Below are positions 18,532-27,137 of a stretch of DNA of 64,000 nucleotides, piece after piece. A program made the position numbers and the translations under genes. The notes under the pieces were generated by a model. The model was not told where the DNA came from, made no database searches, and was given only the letters and a program-made list of their open reading frames with translations. The stretch lies in NCBI RefSeq assembly GCF_039544165.1, contig NZ_BAABLD010000005.1, positions 1 through 64,000 on the forward strand, read 5' to 3'. The DNA is from Viridibacterium curvum. GTDB taxonomy: Bacteria > Pseudomonadota > Gammaproteobacteria > Burkholderiales > Rhodocyclaceae. The stretch's first letter is position 1; the number at the start of each line of letters is the position of its first letter.

Positions 18532-19458
18532 TCAGAACAGCCCCCGGTTGATAAAGCCGGTCCGGGCGAGAGCGGCGAGGCCTGCACAGGCCAGCAGGAA
18601 CAGGGCCGTGTGCAGACCGCACCAGGCTCTGTGGGGAAAATTGAGGCGCCAGGGTTTGACGGCGGAGACGATATACGGGCGGGAGCCTGTTGGCTTGCGC
18701 ACGACGTGCACACTGGCGGCCTGATCCGCTTCGATGCGCTCACGTCGTGCTTCTTGCTGGGCCGCTGCGCGGGCCTGCTCCCATTCTGTCTCGCACAGTT
18801 CGCCGTCACCATTGGTGTCGAAGCGTCGCAGAAGTTCAGGGCGGTCCAGCTTCCAGTCGGCGAGGATGTCGCGCACGGCTTCGCGTTCGCTGCGCGTCAG
18901 GCTCTCGCCGTGCAGGGTCCGGAAGTCGCCGAGGACGAACAGGGTTTCGCGATCCAGCAGGCACCATTGCGTGACGCGCTGGTCGCCGCGGATTTCGCAG
19001 TCCCGATGTGCAGGATGGAGTTCGGCCCCGGCCGGGTCGATGGCACAGGTTCCAGTGTCATCTTCCAGCAGGAAGCAGGCCTCGCTTTCTTCGTCGGATA
19101 CTTCATGCCAGTTGTCATCGCGGCGCTCTTCGATAAGCACGCGATACCAGAGCACGGGCAAGCCGTTGTAGGGCGACAGCAAGGGCAGGCCGCTTAAAGG
19201 GCGACCTTGTCCGCGCAGGGCTACAAAGCCTTGTGCGGCGCTGGCAACGCGCGAGACAGGCGTGTCACCGATCTGTCTCAGTATGTAAAGGGCACGCAGC
19301 CAGCCAATGGCGCTCGATAGACCCAGCGCCAGTGCTGCCAGCCAGGCCGATGCGCCAGCGGGCTTCCAGCCAGCCAGCGCGATGCAGGCGATCTGGAAAC
19401 ACAGCAACAAGGCATGGAAGCGCAGGCGGTTGCCCGGCGCAAGGCGAATCGTGAGCAC
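18532..19458 (-). CDS. GIDE-like membrane protein with EF-hand insert
   Basis: A 308-residue membrane protein, apparently starting with GTG. Two N-terminal transmembrane segments (about 13-55) and one C-terminal segment (about 283-302) flank a soluble region. Residues about 68-185 resemble the GIDE domain of MUL1-type proteins (PLLSPYNGLPVLWYRV). Residues about 217-228 form a textbook EF-hand calcium loop, DTNGDGELCETE, with Asp1, Asn3, Asp5, Gly6 and Glu12. GIDE-like proteins often sit beside lemA, as here (24-bp gap). The role is unknown; a LemA-linked envelope function is inferred. Confidence 0.7.
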   Translation of the reverse strand: MLTIRLAPGNRLRFHALLLCFQIACIALAGWKPAGASAWLAALALGLSSAIGWLRALYILRQIGDTPVSRVASAAQGFVALRGQGRPLSGLPLLSPYNGLPVLWYRVLIEERRDDNWHEVSDEESEACFLLEDDTGTCAIDPAGAELHPAHRDCEIRGDQRVTQWCLLDRETLFVLGDFRTLHGESLTRSEREAVRDILADWKLDRPELLRRFDTNGDGELCETEWEQARAAAQQEARRERIEADQAASVHVVRKPTGSRPYIVSAVKPWRLNFPHRAWCGLHTALFLLACAGLAALARTGFINRGLF

Positions 19459-19481
19459 GTGCAGCGTGGCGGGGCGAGAGA

Positions 19482-20057
19482 TCAGCCCTTGAACAGGGCT
19501 GCGATGTCTACGTCGCTCTTTTCGTGGCTGGCGAACTCCAGCAGACCGGCGCTCTGAAAGCCGAAGATGCGCGCAATGACCAGGTCAGGGAACTGTTCGA
19601 TGCGCACGTTGAAAATGTTCACCGACTCGTTATAGAGCTCACGCCGGTCCGCGATGCCGTTTTCCAGCGTGGTGATGCGCGCTTGCAGTTGAAGGAAGTT
19701 TTCATTGGCCTTGAGGTCCGGGTAGGCCTCCGCCACCGCGAACAGACGTCCGAGGCCGGCGCGCAGCGCGCCCTCGGCTTCTCCCAGTGCGCCGATGTCC
19801 TGCTTGCTGCTGGCGGCTTGCACCTGGTTGCGCGCAGCAATCACGCGCTCCAGCGTTGCAGCTTCGAAGTCGCGGTACTGACGGCAGACCTCGACGAGCT
19901 TGGGCAGTTCGTCGTGGCGTTGCTTGAGCAATACGTCGATGTTGGCCCAGGCCTTGGCCACTGCGTGCTTGAGCTGGACCAGCGCGTTGTAGACAAAGAC
20001 GCCATACAGCACGACCAGGACAATGACGCCAAGAAACACGGCTGCACGAGTACTCAT
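19482..20057 (-). CDS. lemA: LemA family protein
   Basis: A 191-residue LemA-type protein: one N-terminal transmembrane helix (AAVFLGVIVLVVLYGVFVYN) followed by a long helical domain. Family features are WANIDVLLKQRHDELPKLVE and the C-terminal FNVRIEQFPDLVIARIFGF. The start at 20057 is preceded by GGAGC; the frame extends upstream without a better start. It is probably co-transcribed with the downstream GIDE-like gene. LemA proteins are widespread but their molecular role is unresolved. Confidence 0.92.
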   Translation of the reverse strand: MSTRAAVFLGVIVLVVLYGVFVYNALVQLKHAVAKAWANIDVLLKQRHDELPKLVEVCRQYRDFEAATLERVIAARNQVQAASSKQDIGALGEAEGALRAGLGRLFAVAEAYPDLKANENFLQLQARITTLENGIADRRELYNESVNIFNVRIEQFPDLVIARIFGFQSAGLLEFASHEKSDVDIAALFKG

Positions 20058-20156
20058 CACGATGCTCCAGCAAAAGTGTGCGGTGAACGGTGTGTGGCGG
20101 AGCTGCCACCTGACCGACTTGCGATGAAGTGTAAGGCCAATCACGAGCGCGGCGGG

Positions 20157-21077
20157 TCAGGTGCGGGGATCGGGCAGCGGGATGAAGTCAGGAGCGGGGG
20201 ACGCGGCTGCTTGTTGTTGCGGCGCAGGAGGCGACGTAACAGGGCGTACCGTCAGCGCATCCTTTGGCACGTCGAGGCGGTGCAGCAACTGTTCGTGGCC
20301 CATGTGGATCAGGTCACCGATGGCGGTGAAGTCGTCGGGCAGGGCCGGATCGTTCCAGCCATTCGCTGAATGGCGGGCAAGGTTGTTGGCCAGCACGACG
20401 TTGCGCACACGGGGGTTGTTGGCGTGGTCGTCGTCCATCAGGGTAATCAGTAGCTCAGGCAGTCTCCAGGCCTTGACGAGGGCCAGCTGAAGGTCGTGCA
20501 TGGTGACGCCGAGGACAGCTTGTTGTGCTTTGGCGCTACGTAATCCCGGCGTACGTTTCTGTTCCGCTTTGATGCGCAGCATCAGGGCCGGGGCAAAGCT
20601 CCAGCACAAGACTTCGGCCGCGTCGTGCAGCAAGGCGCCGACGGTGACCTCGTCGACATCCAGATCGTGACGGATGATGGCCCAGTCACGTGCCCAGTGC
20701 GATGCGTTACGCGCGCGATTGATGACTTTGATGACACCCAGCAGAGCCTGGGGATGAGCCTGAAGCTTGTCTTCGACGCAAGGCAGGTTGGAAAACTTGC
20801 GAAAGAACGGGGTGATGCCCAGCATCATGATGGCCCGCTCGATGGTCGTGATGTCGTGATTCTGTGCGCTGCGCCGCGTCGCTTCGATATGGACAAGCAC
20901 GCGCAGGGTCATCAGTGGATCCTGCAGCACGACAGCTGCCACCTGACGGCCGCTCACGCTGTCTTCGTTCGCCGCAAGCTCCGATAAGGCGCGCACGGTT
21001 TTGCGCAGCACCGGTAATTCGGTCTGACTAAAGTAGGCGATGTAGCTGTCGATACTTTGAAGCGGAGCTTCGATCAT
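20157..21077 (-). CDS. HDOD-domain protein
   Basis: A protein of about 306 residues dominated by an HDOD domain, a degenerate HD fold used in bacterial signalling. Recognisable parts: LPVLRKTVRALSEL, VLQDPLMTLRVLVHIE, AIMMLGITPFF and VGALLHDAAEVLCWSF. The C-terminal tail is Pro/Ala/Gln-rich. The start is uncertain: an ATG at 21077, or upstream GTG codons that add up to 32 residues; none has a strong ribosome site. It diverges from the reductase gene at 21325. The partner and signal are unknown. Confidence 0.85.
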   Translation of the reverse strand: MIEAPLQSIDSYIAYFSQTELPVLRKTVRALSELAANEDSVSGRQVAAVVLQDPLMTLRVLVHIEATRRSAQNHDITTIERAIMMLGITPFFRKFSNLPCVEDKLQAHPQALLGVIKVINRARNASHWARDWAIIRHDLDVDEVTVGALLHDAAEVLCWSFAPALMLRIKAEQKRTPGLRSAKAQQAVLGVTMHDLQLALVKAWRLPELLITLMDDDHANNPRVRNVVLANNLARHSANGWNDPALPDDFTAIGDLIHMGHEQLLHRLDVPKDALTVRPVTSPPAPQQQAAASPAPDFIPLPDPRT

Positions 21078-21284
21078 GGTGCGGCAATGTCCGGACACGA
21101 CAATCTCTTCTACGGCCCAATTAGCCTTGAGCTTGAGCCCCGCCTGATCTGGATTGCGGTGAAGCCCCTGCACAGCAGCGCGTCGTCACCTGGCAGGCCC
21201 TGACTGTTGCCAGAACAGCACTTCAGGTTCTGGGTTGCGGCGCCGCAAGTCCGAAAACCTGATTCTTGCCCGAAAGGGTATGTC

Positions 21285-21290
21285 TATAAT
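21285..21290 (+). promoter_or_regulatory. Candidate -10 element (TATAAT)
   Basis: A perfect TATAAT lies 34 bp before the GTG start of the reductase gene, placing transcription start near 21297 with a short leader. No good -35 hexamer is seen 16-18 bp upstream. Confidence 0.45.
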
Positions 21291-21324
21291 CCTGCGCAAC
21301 CTCGGAATTCGAGCCGGAGTCGGA

Positions 21325-22314
21325 GTGAAGTCATTCAAGGCGTTTCTCGTGGAGCAGGACGGTGCAGCCGTCAGAGGTCGCTTCGTTGAACTCGACGAAA
21401 CCAGACTGGATGCTGGCGACGTGCTGATTCGCGTTACCTGCTCAAGTGTCAATTACAAGGACGCCCTTGCCGCGACAGGCCAGGGCCGCATCATCAAACG
21501 TTTCCCCTGCGTTGGTGGCATCGATCTGGCCGGTGAAGTGGTCAGCAGCGCTGCCCCGCGCTTCCGCCCCGGCGATCGGGTGCTTGCCACCAGTTACGAC
21601 CTGGGGGTCGCTCACCACGGCGGCTATTCTGAATATGCCCTTGTGCCGGGAGGCTGGGTCATGCCCTTGCCTGCGGGGCTGAGCGATTTCCAGAGCATGG
21701 CGCTTGGTACCGCCGGGCTGACCGCTGCCATGGCCATCAACCGCATGGAGGACAACGGACTCAAACCCGAGAATGGTCCCGTGCTGGTTTCAGGTGCCAC
21801 GGGGGGCGTCGGCTCTCTCGCTATCGACATGCTTGCGGGTCGTGGATACGAGGTTGTCGCGCTGACCGGCAAGCCGGAGCAGAGCGAATGGTTGTGCAGA
21901 CTTGGGGCATCTCGTGTCATGCTGCGCAGCGAACTGCCCAGGGAAATACGCCCGCTCGACAAAGGGCTCTGGGCAGGCGCCATCGACAATCTCGGTGGCG
22001 AGGTTCTGAGCTGGATCATCAGCAGCAGCAAACCGGGTGGTGTAATTGCCAGCATCGGTCTGGCTGGGGGAACGGATCTTCATACTACGGTCATGCCTTT
22101 CGTGTTACGTGGCGTATCGTTGATGGGGATAGACTCAGGTTATGCTGGCTTTGCTGTCCGGGAACGCGCCTGGTCGCGTCTGGCGGCGGATCTGCGCCCC
22201 CGGTGCTTGGATACGATTGCGCTGGAAGAACCGTTTGAAAACCTGCCACGGATCTTTGACCGGCTGTTGGCCGGACAGGGACATGGGCGGGTAGTAGTGC
22301 GGATCAGTCACTGA
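21325..22314 (+). CDS. YhdH/AcuI-type quinone oxidoreductase (acrylyl-CoA reductase-like)
   Basis: A 329-residue zinc-independent medium-chain dehydrogenase/reductase. Visible: SSVNYKDALA, GIDLAGEV, GDRVLATSYDLG, nucleotide-binding VLVSGATGGVGSLAIDMLA, and C-terminal LAGGTDLHTTVMPFVLRGVSLMG split across the family pattern. Relatives reduce acrylyl-CoA to propionyl-CoA with NADPH. The GTG at 21325 is chosen because CCGGAG lies 5 bp upstream; the frame extends further up but overlaps the putative promoter. The gene diverges from the HDOD gene and precedes the response regulator by 41 bp. Confidence 0.88.
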   Translation: MKSFKAFLVEQDGAAVRGRFVELDETRLDAGDVLIRVTCSSVNYKDALAATGQGRIIKRFPCVGGIDLAGEVVSSAAPRFRPGDRVLATSYDLGVAHHGGYSEYALVPGGWVMPLPAGLSDFQSMALGTAGLTAAMAINRMEDNGLKPENGPVLVSGATGGVGSLAIDMLAGRGYEVVALTGKPEQSEWLCRLGASRVMLRSELPREIRPLDKGLWAGAIDNLGGEVLSWIISSSKPGGVIASIGLAGGTDLHTTVMPFVLRGVSLMGIDSGYAGFAVRERAWSRLAADLRPRCLDTIALEEPFENLPRIFDRLLAGQGHGRVVVRISH

Positions 22315-22355
22315 AGTAGAGGCGTCTTGAAAATGCCTGCAGGAGAGGACAAGCA

Positions 22356-23492
22356 ATGACCGAAGTGGCCGCACAGTTGCCGCGCATCCTCATCGTGGAC
22401 GACTCGCGCATGGTTCGCGCGTCGCTCATCAAGCAGATCCGCGACAAGTTCGACGTCCGTGAAGAGGTCGATGGCGAAGCCGGCTGGCAATCGCTGCTGC
22501 TCGACCCGACTATCGAAGTCGTGATTTCGGATATCGGCATGCCACGCCTCGATGGTTTTGGCCTGCTGCAAAGGATTCGTGGTTCTCGTCTGGCACGGGT
22601 GAATAGCCTGCCCGTGCTGATCATTTCGGGCGAAGACGAGAACGAAGCCCGCATGCGCGCTCAGGAACTGGGCGCCACTGACTTCATTACCAAAGGCACG
22701 CCGCGCGTTGAGCTGCTGGCGCGTCTCGAAGCCTTGGCCAAATTGGCTCAGACCCGCCGCGAACTTGAGCAAAGTCGCGAGCAACTCGTGCGCCGCAATC
22801 GTGGTGATGTCAGTGTGATGGTCATAGAGGTCGATCACTATGATCGCCTGTGCGAAACCTACGGTCACAGCGTCGGCCAACTGGTTCACCGCAAGCTTTC
22901 CAAGCTGCTGTCAGCCAAGGTCCGTAAGGAAGATACGATTGCTCATCTGGCCGAAGGTCAGTTCGCGGTGATCTCACCCTCAGCCGATCTCGACGCCTGC
23001 GGTGCCTTTGCCTTGCGGCTGCGCCGGGCGATCGAAACCATCGTCATGACTTACAAGGAGCATCGCATCCGCGTGAGTCTGACCGTCGGCCTGGCAAGCG
23101 CGCATGGTGACGCCTCCGTGTCGCTGGAGCATCTGTTGCAGACGGCTGCGGCTCGCGTCGCTGACGGCCGCAAATTGGGTGGTAACCGCGTGGTGTCGGA
23201 GTCTGGTGAGGTTACGACCGAAAACGTCGGGCGCTTCAGTCGTCTGGCCGTCAGCGTCGACCACGCCCTGACCCAGATTCGCACAGGCAGCGGTGACGAG
23301 GCGCGCAAGCGTCTGCGCGAACTGACCCAGACCCTGATGCCTTTGCTGGAGATGATGGAGGCCGAATTCCATCTCGGCATCCCGCTGCTGGAGCTGAGTG
23401 AAAAGGCCCAGATTACCAACATCGATATGCATACCGCTGCTTCAACCAGCACGGTTGGATCGCGAACTGTCTGGCGTACTGGCGCGGGTTGA
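22356..23492 (+). CDS. Response regulator with degenerate GGDEF domain
   Basis: A 378-residue REC-GGDEF-like protein. The receiver domain (about 8-130) has the acidic pocket DDSRMV, phospho-acceptor Asp59 in VVISDIGMP, and the conserved Lys in FITKGTP. Residues about 150-300 have the fold pattern of a diguanylate cyclase (VMVIEVDHYDRLCETYGH), but the signature loop is AEGQF (199-203) instead of GGDEF. The catalytic glycines and acidic residues are therefore lost and no RxxD inhibitory site is visible. It probably cannot make c-di-GMP and may bind a nucleotide or a protein. GGAGAGGA precedes the ATG. Confidence 0.85.
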   Translation: MTEVAAQLPRILIVDDSRMVRASLIKQIRDKFDVREEVDGEAGWQSLLLDPTIEVVISDIGMPRLDGFGLLQRIRGSRLARVNSLPVLIISGEDENEARMRAQELGATDFITKGTPRVELLARLEALAKLAQTRRELEQSREQLVRRNRGDVSVMVIEVDHYDRLCETYGHSVGQLVHRKLSKLLSAKVRKEDTIAHLAEGQFAVISPSADLDACGAFALRLRRAIETIVMTYKEHRIRVSLTVGLASAHGDASVSLEHLLQTAAARVADGRKLGGNRVVSESGEVTTENVGRFSRLAVSVDHALTQIRTGSGDEARKRLRELTQTLMPLLEMMEAEFHLGIPLLELSEKAQITNIDMHTAASTSTVGSRTVWRTGAG

Positions 23493-23542
23493 ACCCCAGC
23501 CGGACCGGCTGGCTGAGTTGCTGCAACCGGTGCTACAAAAAC

Positions 23543-23568
23543 AAAAAAGGACCCGAAGGTCCTTTTTT
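23543..23568. terminator. Bidirectional intrinsic terminator
   Basis: GGACC-CGAA-GGTCC stem-loop flanked by six A on the left and six T on the right. It works in both directions and separates the convergent response-regulator and PEP-CTERM genes. Confidence 0.92.
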
Positions 23569-23587
23569 GTTTGGGTCGAAACCTAGA

Positions 23588-24268
23588 TCAGGCTTGACGA
23601 CGGCGCAGAGCACCCAGACCCAGCAGGCTCAGACCAACCAGAGCCAGCGATGCGGGTTCAGGGATGTCGGCGCTATCAACCGACAGGTCCAGACCGGCGC
23701 TGCCGGTGATGACCATCTCCAGAGCGGTGATCGAGGTCAGGTCAGCGGCGCCCAGCAGGTTGCTGAAATTCACGCCGTATTGACCAATGGCGTCACCGTG
23801 GAAGGTGTAGGACGACACGGCTGCGCCGGTGTAAGCCTTCAGGGTGATGTCGAAGCCGCTGGCCAGATCCAGGAAGGTCACGTTCACGATGAATGTGTTG
23901 CCGTAGCTGGTCAGGTCAAGGCCGCCGAGGCTGGAAGCGCCCAGACCGCCGTCCCAGCGAACGGTGCCGACGCTCGTCACGCCGGGTTCGTTGCCGTATT
24001 GCAGCTTGCCGGCAGCAACCTTGATCGTGGCGTTGGTATCAGGATCGCCACCGGTCTTGTCGATGATGAGCTCGCGGTACCCGCCGAGTGCTTCCGCGGC
24101 TGCGACTTCGTTGCTGACGGCGGTGAAGTCCGAGACGCTATCGTAGATTGCTGTTGCGGGGGTGTTGCCTTGGGGGGTCGTGAAAGAGTCGATCACGAGC
24201 ACGGCGTTGGCATTGAAGCTCATTGCGGTAACAGCTGCGGCGCCGAGCAGTTTCAGAGTGGTCTTCAT
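23588..24268 (-). CDS. PEP-CTERM sorting domain protein
   Basis: A 226-residue secreted protein with a signal peptide (residues 1-22, ending FNANA) and a C-terminal PEP-CTERM signal: PEP at 203-205, a hydrophobic segment (LALVGLSLLGLGA) and a basic tail (RRR). Such proteins are substrates of exosortase, and exosortase A is encoded in this window at 35542. The middle is beta-rich with no family I recognise. The gene has its own sigma-54-like promoter and lies just outside the main EPS operon. Cleavage at the PEP motif and attachment or release at the surface is inferred from the family. Confidence 0.92.
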   Translation of the reverse strand: MKTTLKLLGAAAVTAMSFNANAVLVIDSFTTPQGNTPATAIYDSVSDFTAVSNEVAAAEALGGYRELIIDKTGGDPDTNATIKVAAGKLQYGNEPGVTSVGTVRWDGGLGASSLGGLDLTSYGNTFIVNVTFLDLASGFDITLKAYTGAAVSSYTFHGDAIGQYGVNFSNLLGAADLTSITALEMVITGSAGLDLSVDSADIPEPASLALVGLSLLGLGALRRRQA

Positions 24269-24337
24269 CGAATTGCTCCTGGTTGATTTGACTTTGGGAT
24301 TCTGGCGACCCGTTTCCGGATCAGCTGGACGACTAGA

Positions 24338-24353
24338 AGCTAGATGTGTGCCA
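24338..24353 (-). promoter_or_regulatory. Sigma-54-like promoter of the PEP-CTERM gene
   Basis: On the minus strand the bases read TGGCACACATCTAGCT, matching TGGCAC-N5-TTGCT with one mismatch and keeping the invariant GG-N10-GC spacing. Expected transcription start is near 24327, about 59 bases before the start codon. This fits the known link between PEP-CTERM genes and the sigma-54-dependent regulator PrsR. Confidence 0.7.
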
Positions 24354-24474
24354 GTGTTTTAAATCCATGCAAAATCAATGGTTTGATCTAATTTTTGCGG
24401 CTGCGGACAGTCTGTTGCTCAGGGCGGTGTAAAAAAAGTCGACCCCCTCAAGTGTTGTTGCGCTGACCAGCAAG

Positions 24475-24502
24475 AAAAAAGCCTCTACGGAGTAGAGGCT
24501 TT
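24475..24502 (-). terminator. Intrinsic terminator of the RCC1-repeat gene
   Basis: Stem GCCTCTAC/GTAGAGGC with a 3-base loop, extended by AAA/TTT. On the minus strand it is followed by a T-run, about 32 bp after the RCC1 gene stop. Confidence 0.88.
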
Positions 24503-24533
24503 GCCGAGGTTTGTGTGTCGATGAATCGCAGGG

Positions 24534-26105
24534 TCAGGGAGCAAACACAGCACCTGCGGACGTACTGGTCGGAGTCAGCCTTTCCACGGTCGAGTTATCG
24601 CCAATCTGGCCGTAGCCGTTGGCTCCCCAGCACTTCACGTCACCGCTGCTTAGCATTGCGCAGGCGTGGGTATTGCCTGCCATGACCGAAATGACGTTGC
24701 TGAGTCCGGGGTTGTAGGGAGTTTTGACTGGCCCGGTCTTTGTGCCATTGCCGATCTGACCATATGTGTTGTCGCCCCAGCAACGCACCGTGCCGTCGTT
24801 CAGCAGGGCGCAGTTGAACGTGCTGCCGCTACTGAGTTGTACCGCGCCGGAGATGCCGTCTACGAGTGTTGCCCCGGTCTGCGCTGACCAAGTTGGCCAT
24901 GGCGATGTCGTTGTCGTGCCAAGCGCGCCACTAGAGTTGTCGCCCCAGCAGTAGATCTTGCCATCGGCGAGCAGGGCGCAGGCATGGTAAAGACCTGCGC
25001 TGACTGCGACAGCACCACTCAGTGTCGCTGTGGTTGATTTGCTAGGCTGGATTTTGACCGTAACAGGAGTGCTGCTGCTGGCTGGCGAGCCATCAGCTGG
25101 AACGGGAGGGGTACTGGCGACTGTATTGCCAGTGCCCAACTGGTTCAGTGAATTGCTGCCCCAGCAGATCACGGTGGAGTCCGACTTGACGGCGCACACG
25201 TGACCCACAACGCCACCACCGCCACTGCCGCCGCTGCCGGCAGCCACTCGCGTGACGCTACTGACTCCTGTGACGACCGAGGGCACTGAGTAGTTGCCTA
25301 GCGGGGTTGTTCCCCAGCAATAGACCTCTCCCGCAACGCCGGCTACGGCGCAGTTGAATCCGGAGGCGGATGCTAGCGCTGTGACACCAGACAAGGTGCT
25401 TACTTGTGTCGGCGGGACTTTGGGTGTGTTGATTGAGCCATTACCAATGGAGCCACCGCTATTGCTGACGCCCCAGCACCAGACGTTCCCGCTATTGGTC
25501 AGGGCGCAGGTGCGGACCAGCCCAGCAGTGAGGGCCACTATGCCGGTGGGTGCGTTGTCAGCAGCTGTAGGGACAGACTTGTCCGCAGGGGTGGTAATGC
25601 CCAGTTGCCCGACGACCCCTTGGCCCCAGCACATCGGGGTGAGTCCGGTACGTAAGGCACAGGTGTGTCCGCCGGATGCGACTGCATCAACCGAAAGTGC
25701 CAGCCATTGGCGAGTGGCCGTGGCAGCAGCGCTCGACAAAGACGAGCTGGTGCTTGAAGCGACCGAGCTTGAGGCGAGGCTGCTTGAGGAGCTGCTGGAT
25801 GCCGTACTCGACGCAACGCTGCTGCTGGAGGAGGCTGTGCTGCTCGCGACCGAGCTTGAGGTACTTGCGGCTGAACTGCTTGAAGAGGCGGCCACCGACG
25901 AACTGGACGAGGAGGATGCGACAGAGCTGCTGCTGGATGAGCTGCTGGCGGCTGAGCCCCCGCCGCCTCCCGTGCTGGATGTGGAGCCTGCTGCGCCGGT
26001 GCCTACGGCGACGCCACCACCGCCACCGCCTCCCCCACAGGCAGTGAGTACAGCGCCGAAAGCCAGGATCAGTCCGAGGCGGGACAGAGTGTTGGCAGAT
26101 TGCAT
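24534..26105 (-). CDS. RCC1-repeat lipoprotein with polyserine linker
   Basis: A 523-residue putative lipoprotein: a hydrophobic signal with lipobox LTAC (Cys23), followed by a run of glycines and a very Ser/Ala-rich low-complexity linker (about residues 40-130). The rest is about seven RCC1-type repeats with motifs like CWGxNxxGQLG and HACAL/TCAL, predicted to form a beta-propeller. Several repeats carry paired Cys residues (CAL...CWG), consistent with disulfides. The design suggests a propeller displayed away from the membrane on a flexible stalk. It diverges from the EPS operon. The function is unknown; surface display is inferred. Confidence 0.85.
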   Translation of the reverse strand: MQSANTLSRLGLILAFGAVLTACGGGGGGGGVAVGTGAAGSTSSTGGGGGSAASSSSSSSSVASSSSSSSVAASSSSSAASTSSSVASSTASSSSSVASSTASSSSSSSLASSSVASSTSSSLSSAAATATRQWLALSVDAVASGGHTCALRTGLTPMCWGQGVVGQLGITTPADKSVPTAADNAPTGIVALTAGLVRTCALTNSGNVWCWGVSNSGGSIGNGSINTPKVPPTQVSTLSGVTALASASGFNCAVAGVAGEVYCWGTTPLGNYSVPSVVTGVSSVTRVAAGSGGSGGGGVVGHVCAVKSDSTVICWGSNSLNQLGTGNTVASTPPVPADGSPASSSTPVTVKIQPSKSTTATLSGAVAVSAGLYHACALLADGKIYCWGDNSSGALGTTTTSPWPTWSAQTGATLVDGISGAVQLSSGSTFNCALLNDGTVRCWGDNTYGQIGNGTKTGPVKTPYNPGLSNVISVMAGNTHACAMLSSGDVKCWGANGYGQIGDNSTVERLTPTSTSAGAVFAP

Positions 26106-26477
26106 ATCGATCTCTCTTGCTTTTGTAAGTGCCCGGATTGTGGCAGTGCGTTTTGAAAGTCGCTAGGGGCGTTCTGGCCTCCATGGCGGGGTTTTCGACG
26201 TACGGGGGAGGTTTTTACGGACAAAAGGGTGGTCGCTGCCATTGGGAAGGCTGGTTCCGGCACGGCGCTGTGGCCCATCCGGGCACCGTTTGGCACGGGA
26301 CATGCAGCTACAATGCGCGCTCACCGCCCTTTATGTTGCAGCGTGGCATTTTTCCGCTTTCGGAGGGCGCTCTCTGGGTACCATGCCTTGGCTGTGGTGC
26401 CCGATGGCCGGGCTTCTGCGCGCGGCAGATCCTGTTTCATCGCGTTTCCATCCTGAATTGCTTGCTGGAGGTTGATC
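26106..26477. other. Divergent upstream region of the EPS operon
   Basis: This 372-bp region separates the RCC1 lipoprotein gene from the EPS operon. It contains the sigma-54-like promoter at 26291 and a leader of about 160 bases before the first EPS gene. Open frames here lack ribosome sites and show no recognisable protein, so I treat them as chance. An upstream binding site for a sigma-54 activator would be expected around 26150-26250 but I could not define one. Confidence 0.5.
26291..26306 (+). promoter_or_regulatory. Sigma-54-like promoter of the XrtA EPS operon
   Basis: TGGCACGGGACATGCA matches TGGCACG-N4-TTGCA with one mismatch and keeps GG-N10-GC. Expected start of transcription is near 26318, about 160 bases upstream of the first EPS gene. 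It is the same promoter class as at the nearby PEP-CTERM gene. Confidence 0.68.
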
Positions 26478-27095
26478 ATGTTTCGCACATTGAATCTGAT
26501 GCGCATTCCGGGGGCGCTGCTCATCGCAGTGGCTCTGGTTGTCGCAGGTTGCAGCGGGCTGCCGCAGGCTCCGGCCGTCGCCTCGTCGGCGGATTACAAC
26601 TATGTCATCGGGCCTGGTGACTCACTCAACATCGTTGTCTGGCGCAATCCGGAACTGTCGATGAACGTGCCGGTGCGTCCGGATGGTCGCATTACGACGC
26701 CGCTGGTGGAGGACCTGCAGGCGAGTGGCAAGAGCGCCAAGGCGCTGGCTCGCGATATCGAGAAGCAGTTGTCCAATTACATCCGTGATCCGGTCGTGAC
26801 CGTGATCGTGACCAGCTTCGTGGGGGCTTACAGCGAGCAGATCCGCGTCGTCGGTGAGGCATCGAAGCCGCAGGTGTTGTCGTATCGCCAGAACATGACC
26901 TTGCTCGACGTGATGATCGCTGTAGGTGGCCTGACGCAGTTCGCGGACGGCAACAACGCGACCATCCTGCGTACGGCAGAAGGCAACAAGCAGTACCGCG
27001 TACGTCTGAAGGATTTGCTCAAGCGTGGCGATGTGTCTGCCAACGTCGAAGTGAAGCCGGGTGATGTGCTGGTGATTCCTGAGAGCTGGTTCTGA
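26478..27095 (+). CDS. XrtA-system polysaccharide export lipoprotein (Wza/EpsA-like)
   Basis: A 205-residue outer-membrane polysaccharide export protein. Lipobox VVAGCSG places the lipidated Cys near residue 25. Then comes the Poly_export domain (YVIGPGDSLNIVVWRNPELS, VRPDGRITTPLVEDLQASG) and an SLBB-like region (IRVVGEASKPQVLSY, NMTLLDVMIAVGGLTQFA). It would form the periplasmic and outer-membrane channel for the EPS. GGAGG lies 6 bp before the ATG at 26478, which favours it over the TTG two codons upstream. First gene of the long operon. Confidence 0.92.
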   Translation: MFRTLNLMRIPGALLIAVALVVAGCSGLPQAPAVASSADYNYVIGPGDSLNIVVWRNPELSMNVPVRPDGRITTPLVEDLQASGKSAKALARDIEKQLSNYIRDPVVTVIVTSFVGAYSEQIRVVGEASKPQVLSYRQNMTLLDVMIAVGGLTQFADGNNATILRTAEGNKQYRVRLKDLLKRGDVSANVEVKPGDVLVIPESWF

Positions 27096-27137
27096 CCGCC
27101 GGGCTACATGCCTTCGCTGGTACTGCGAGAGATCTGA

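Noticed and set aside
26129..26620. Plus-strand frame in the EPS leader region
   Set aside because: It overlaps the first EPS gene in another frame, has no ribosome site and its N-terminal part lies upstream of the predicted transcription start.
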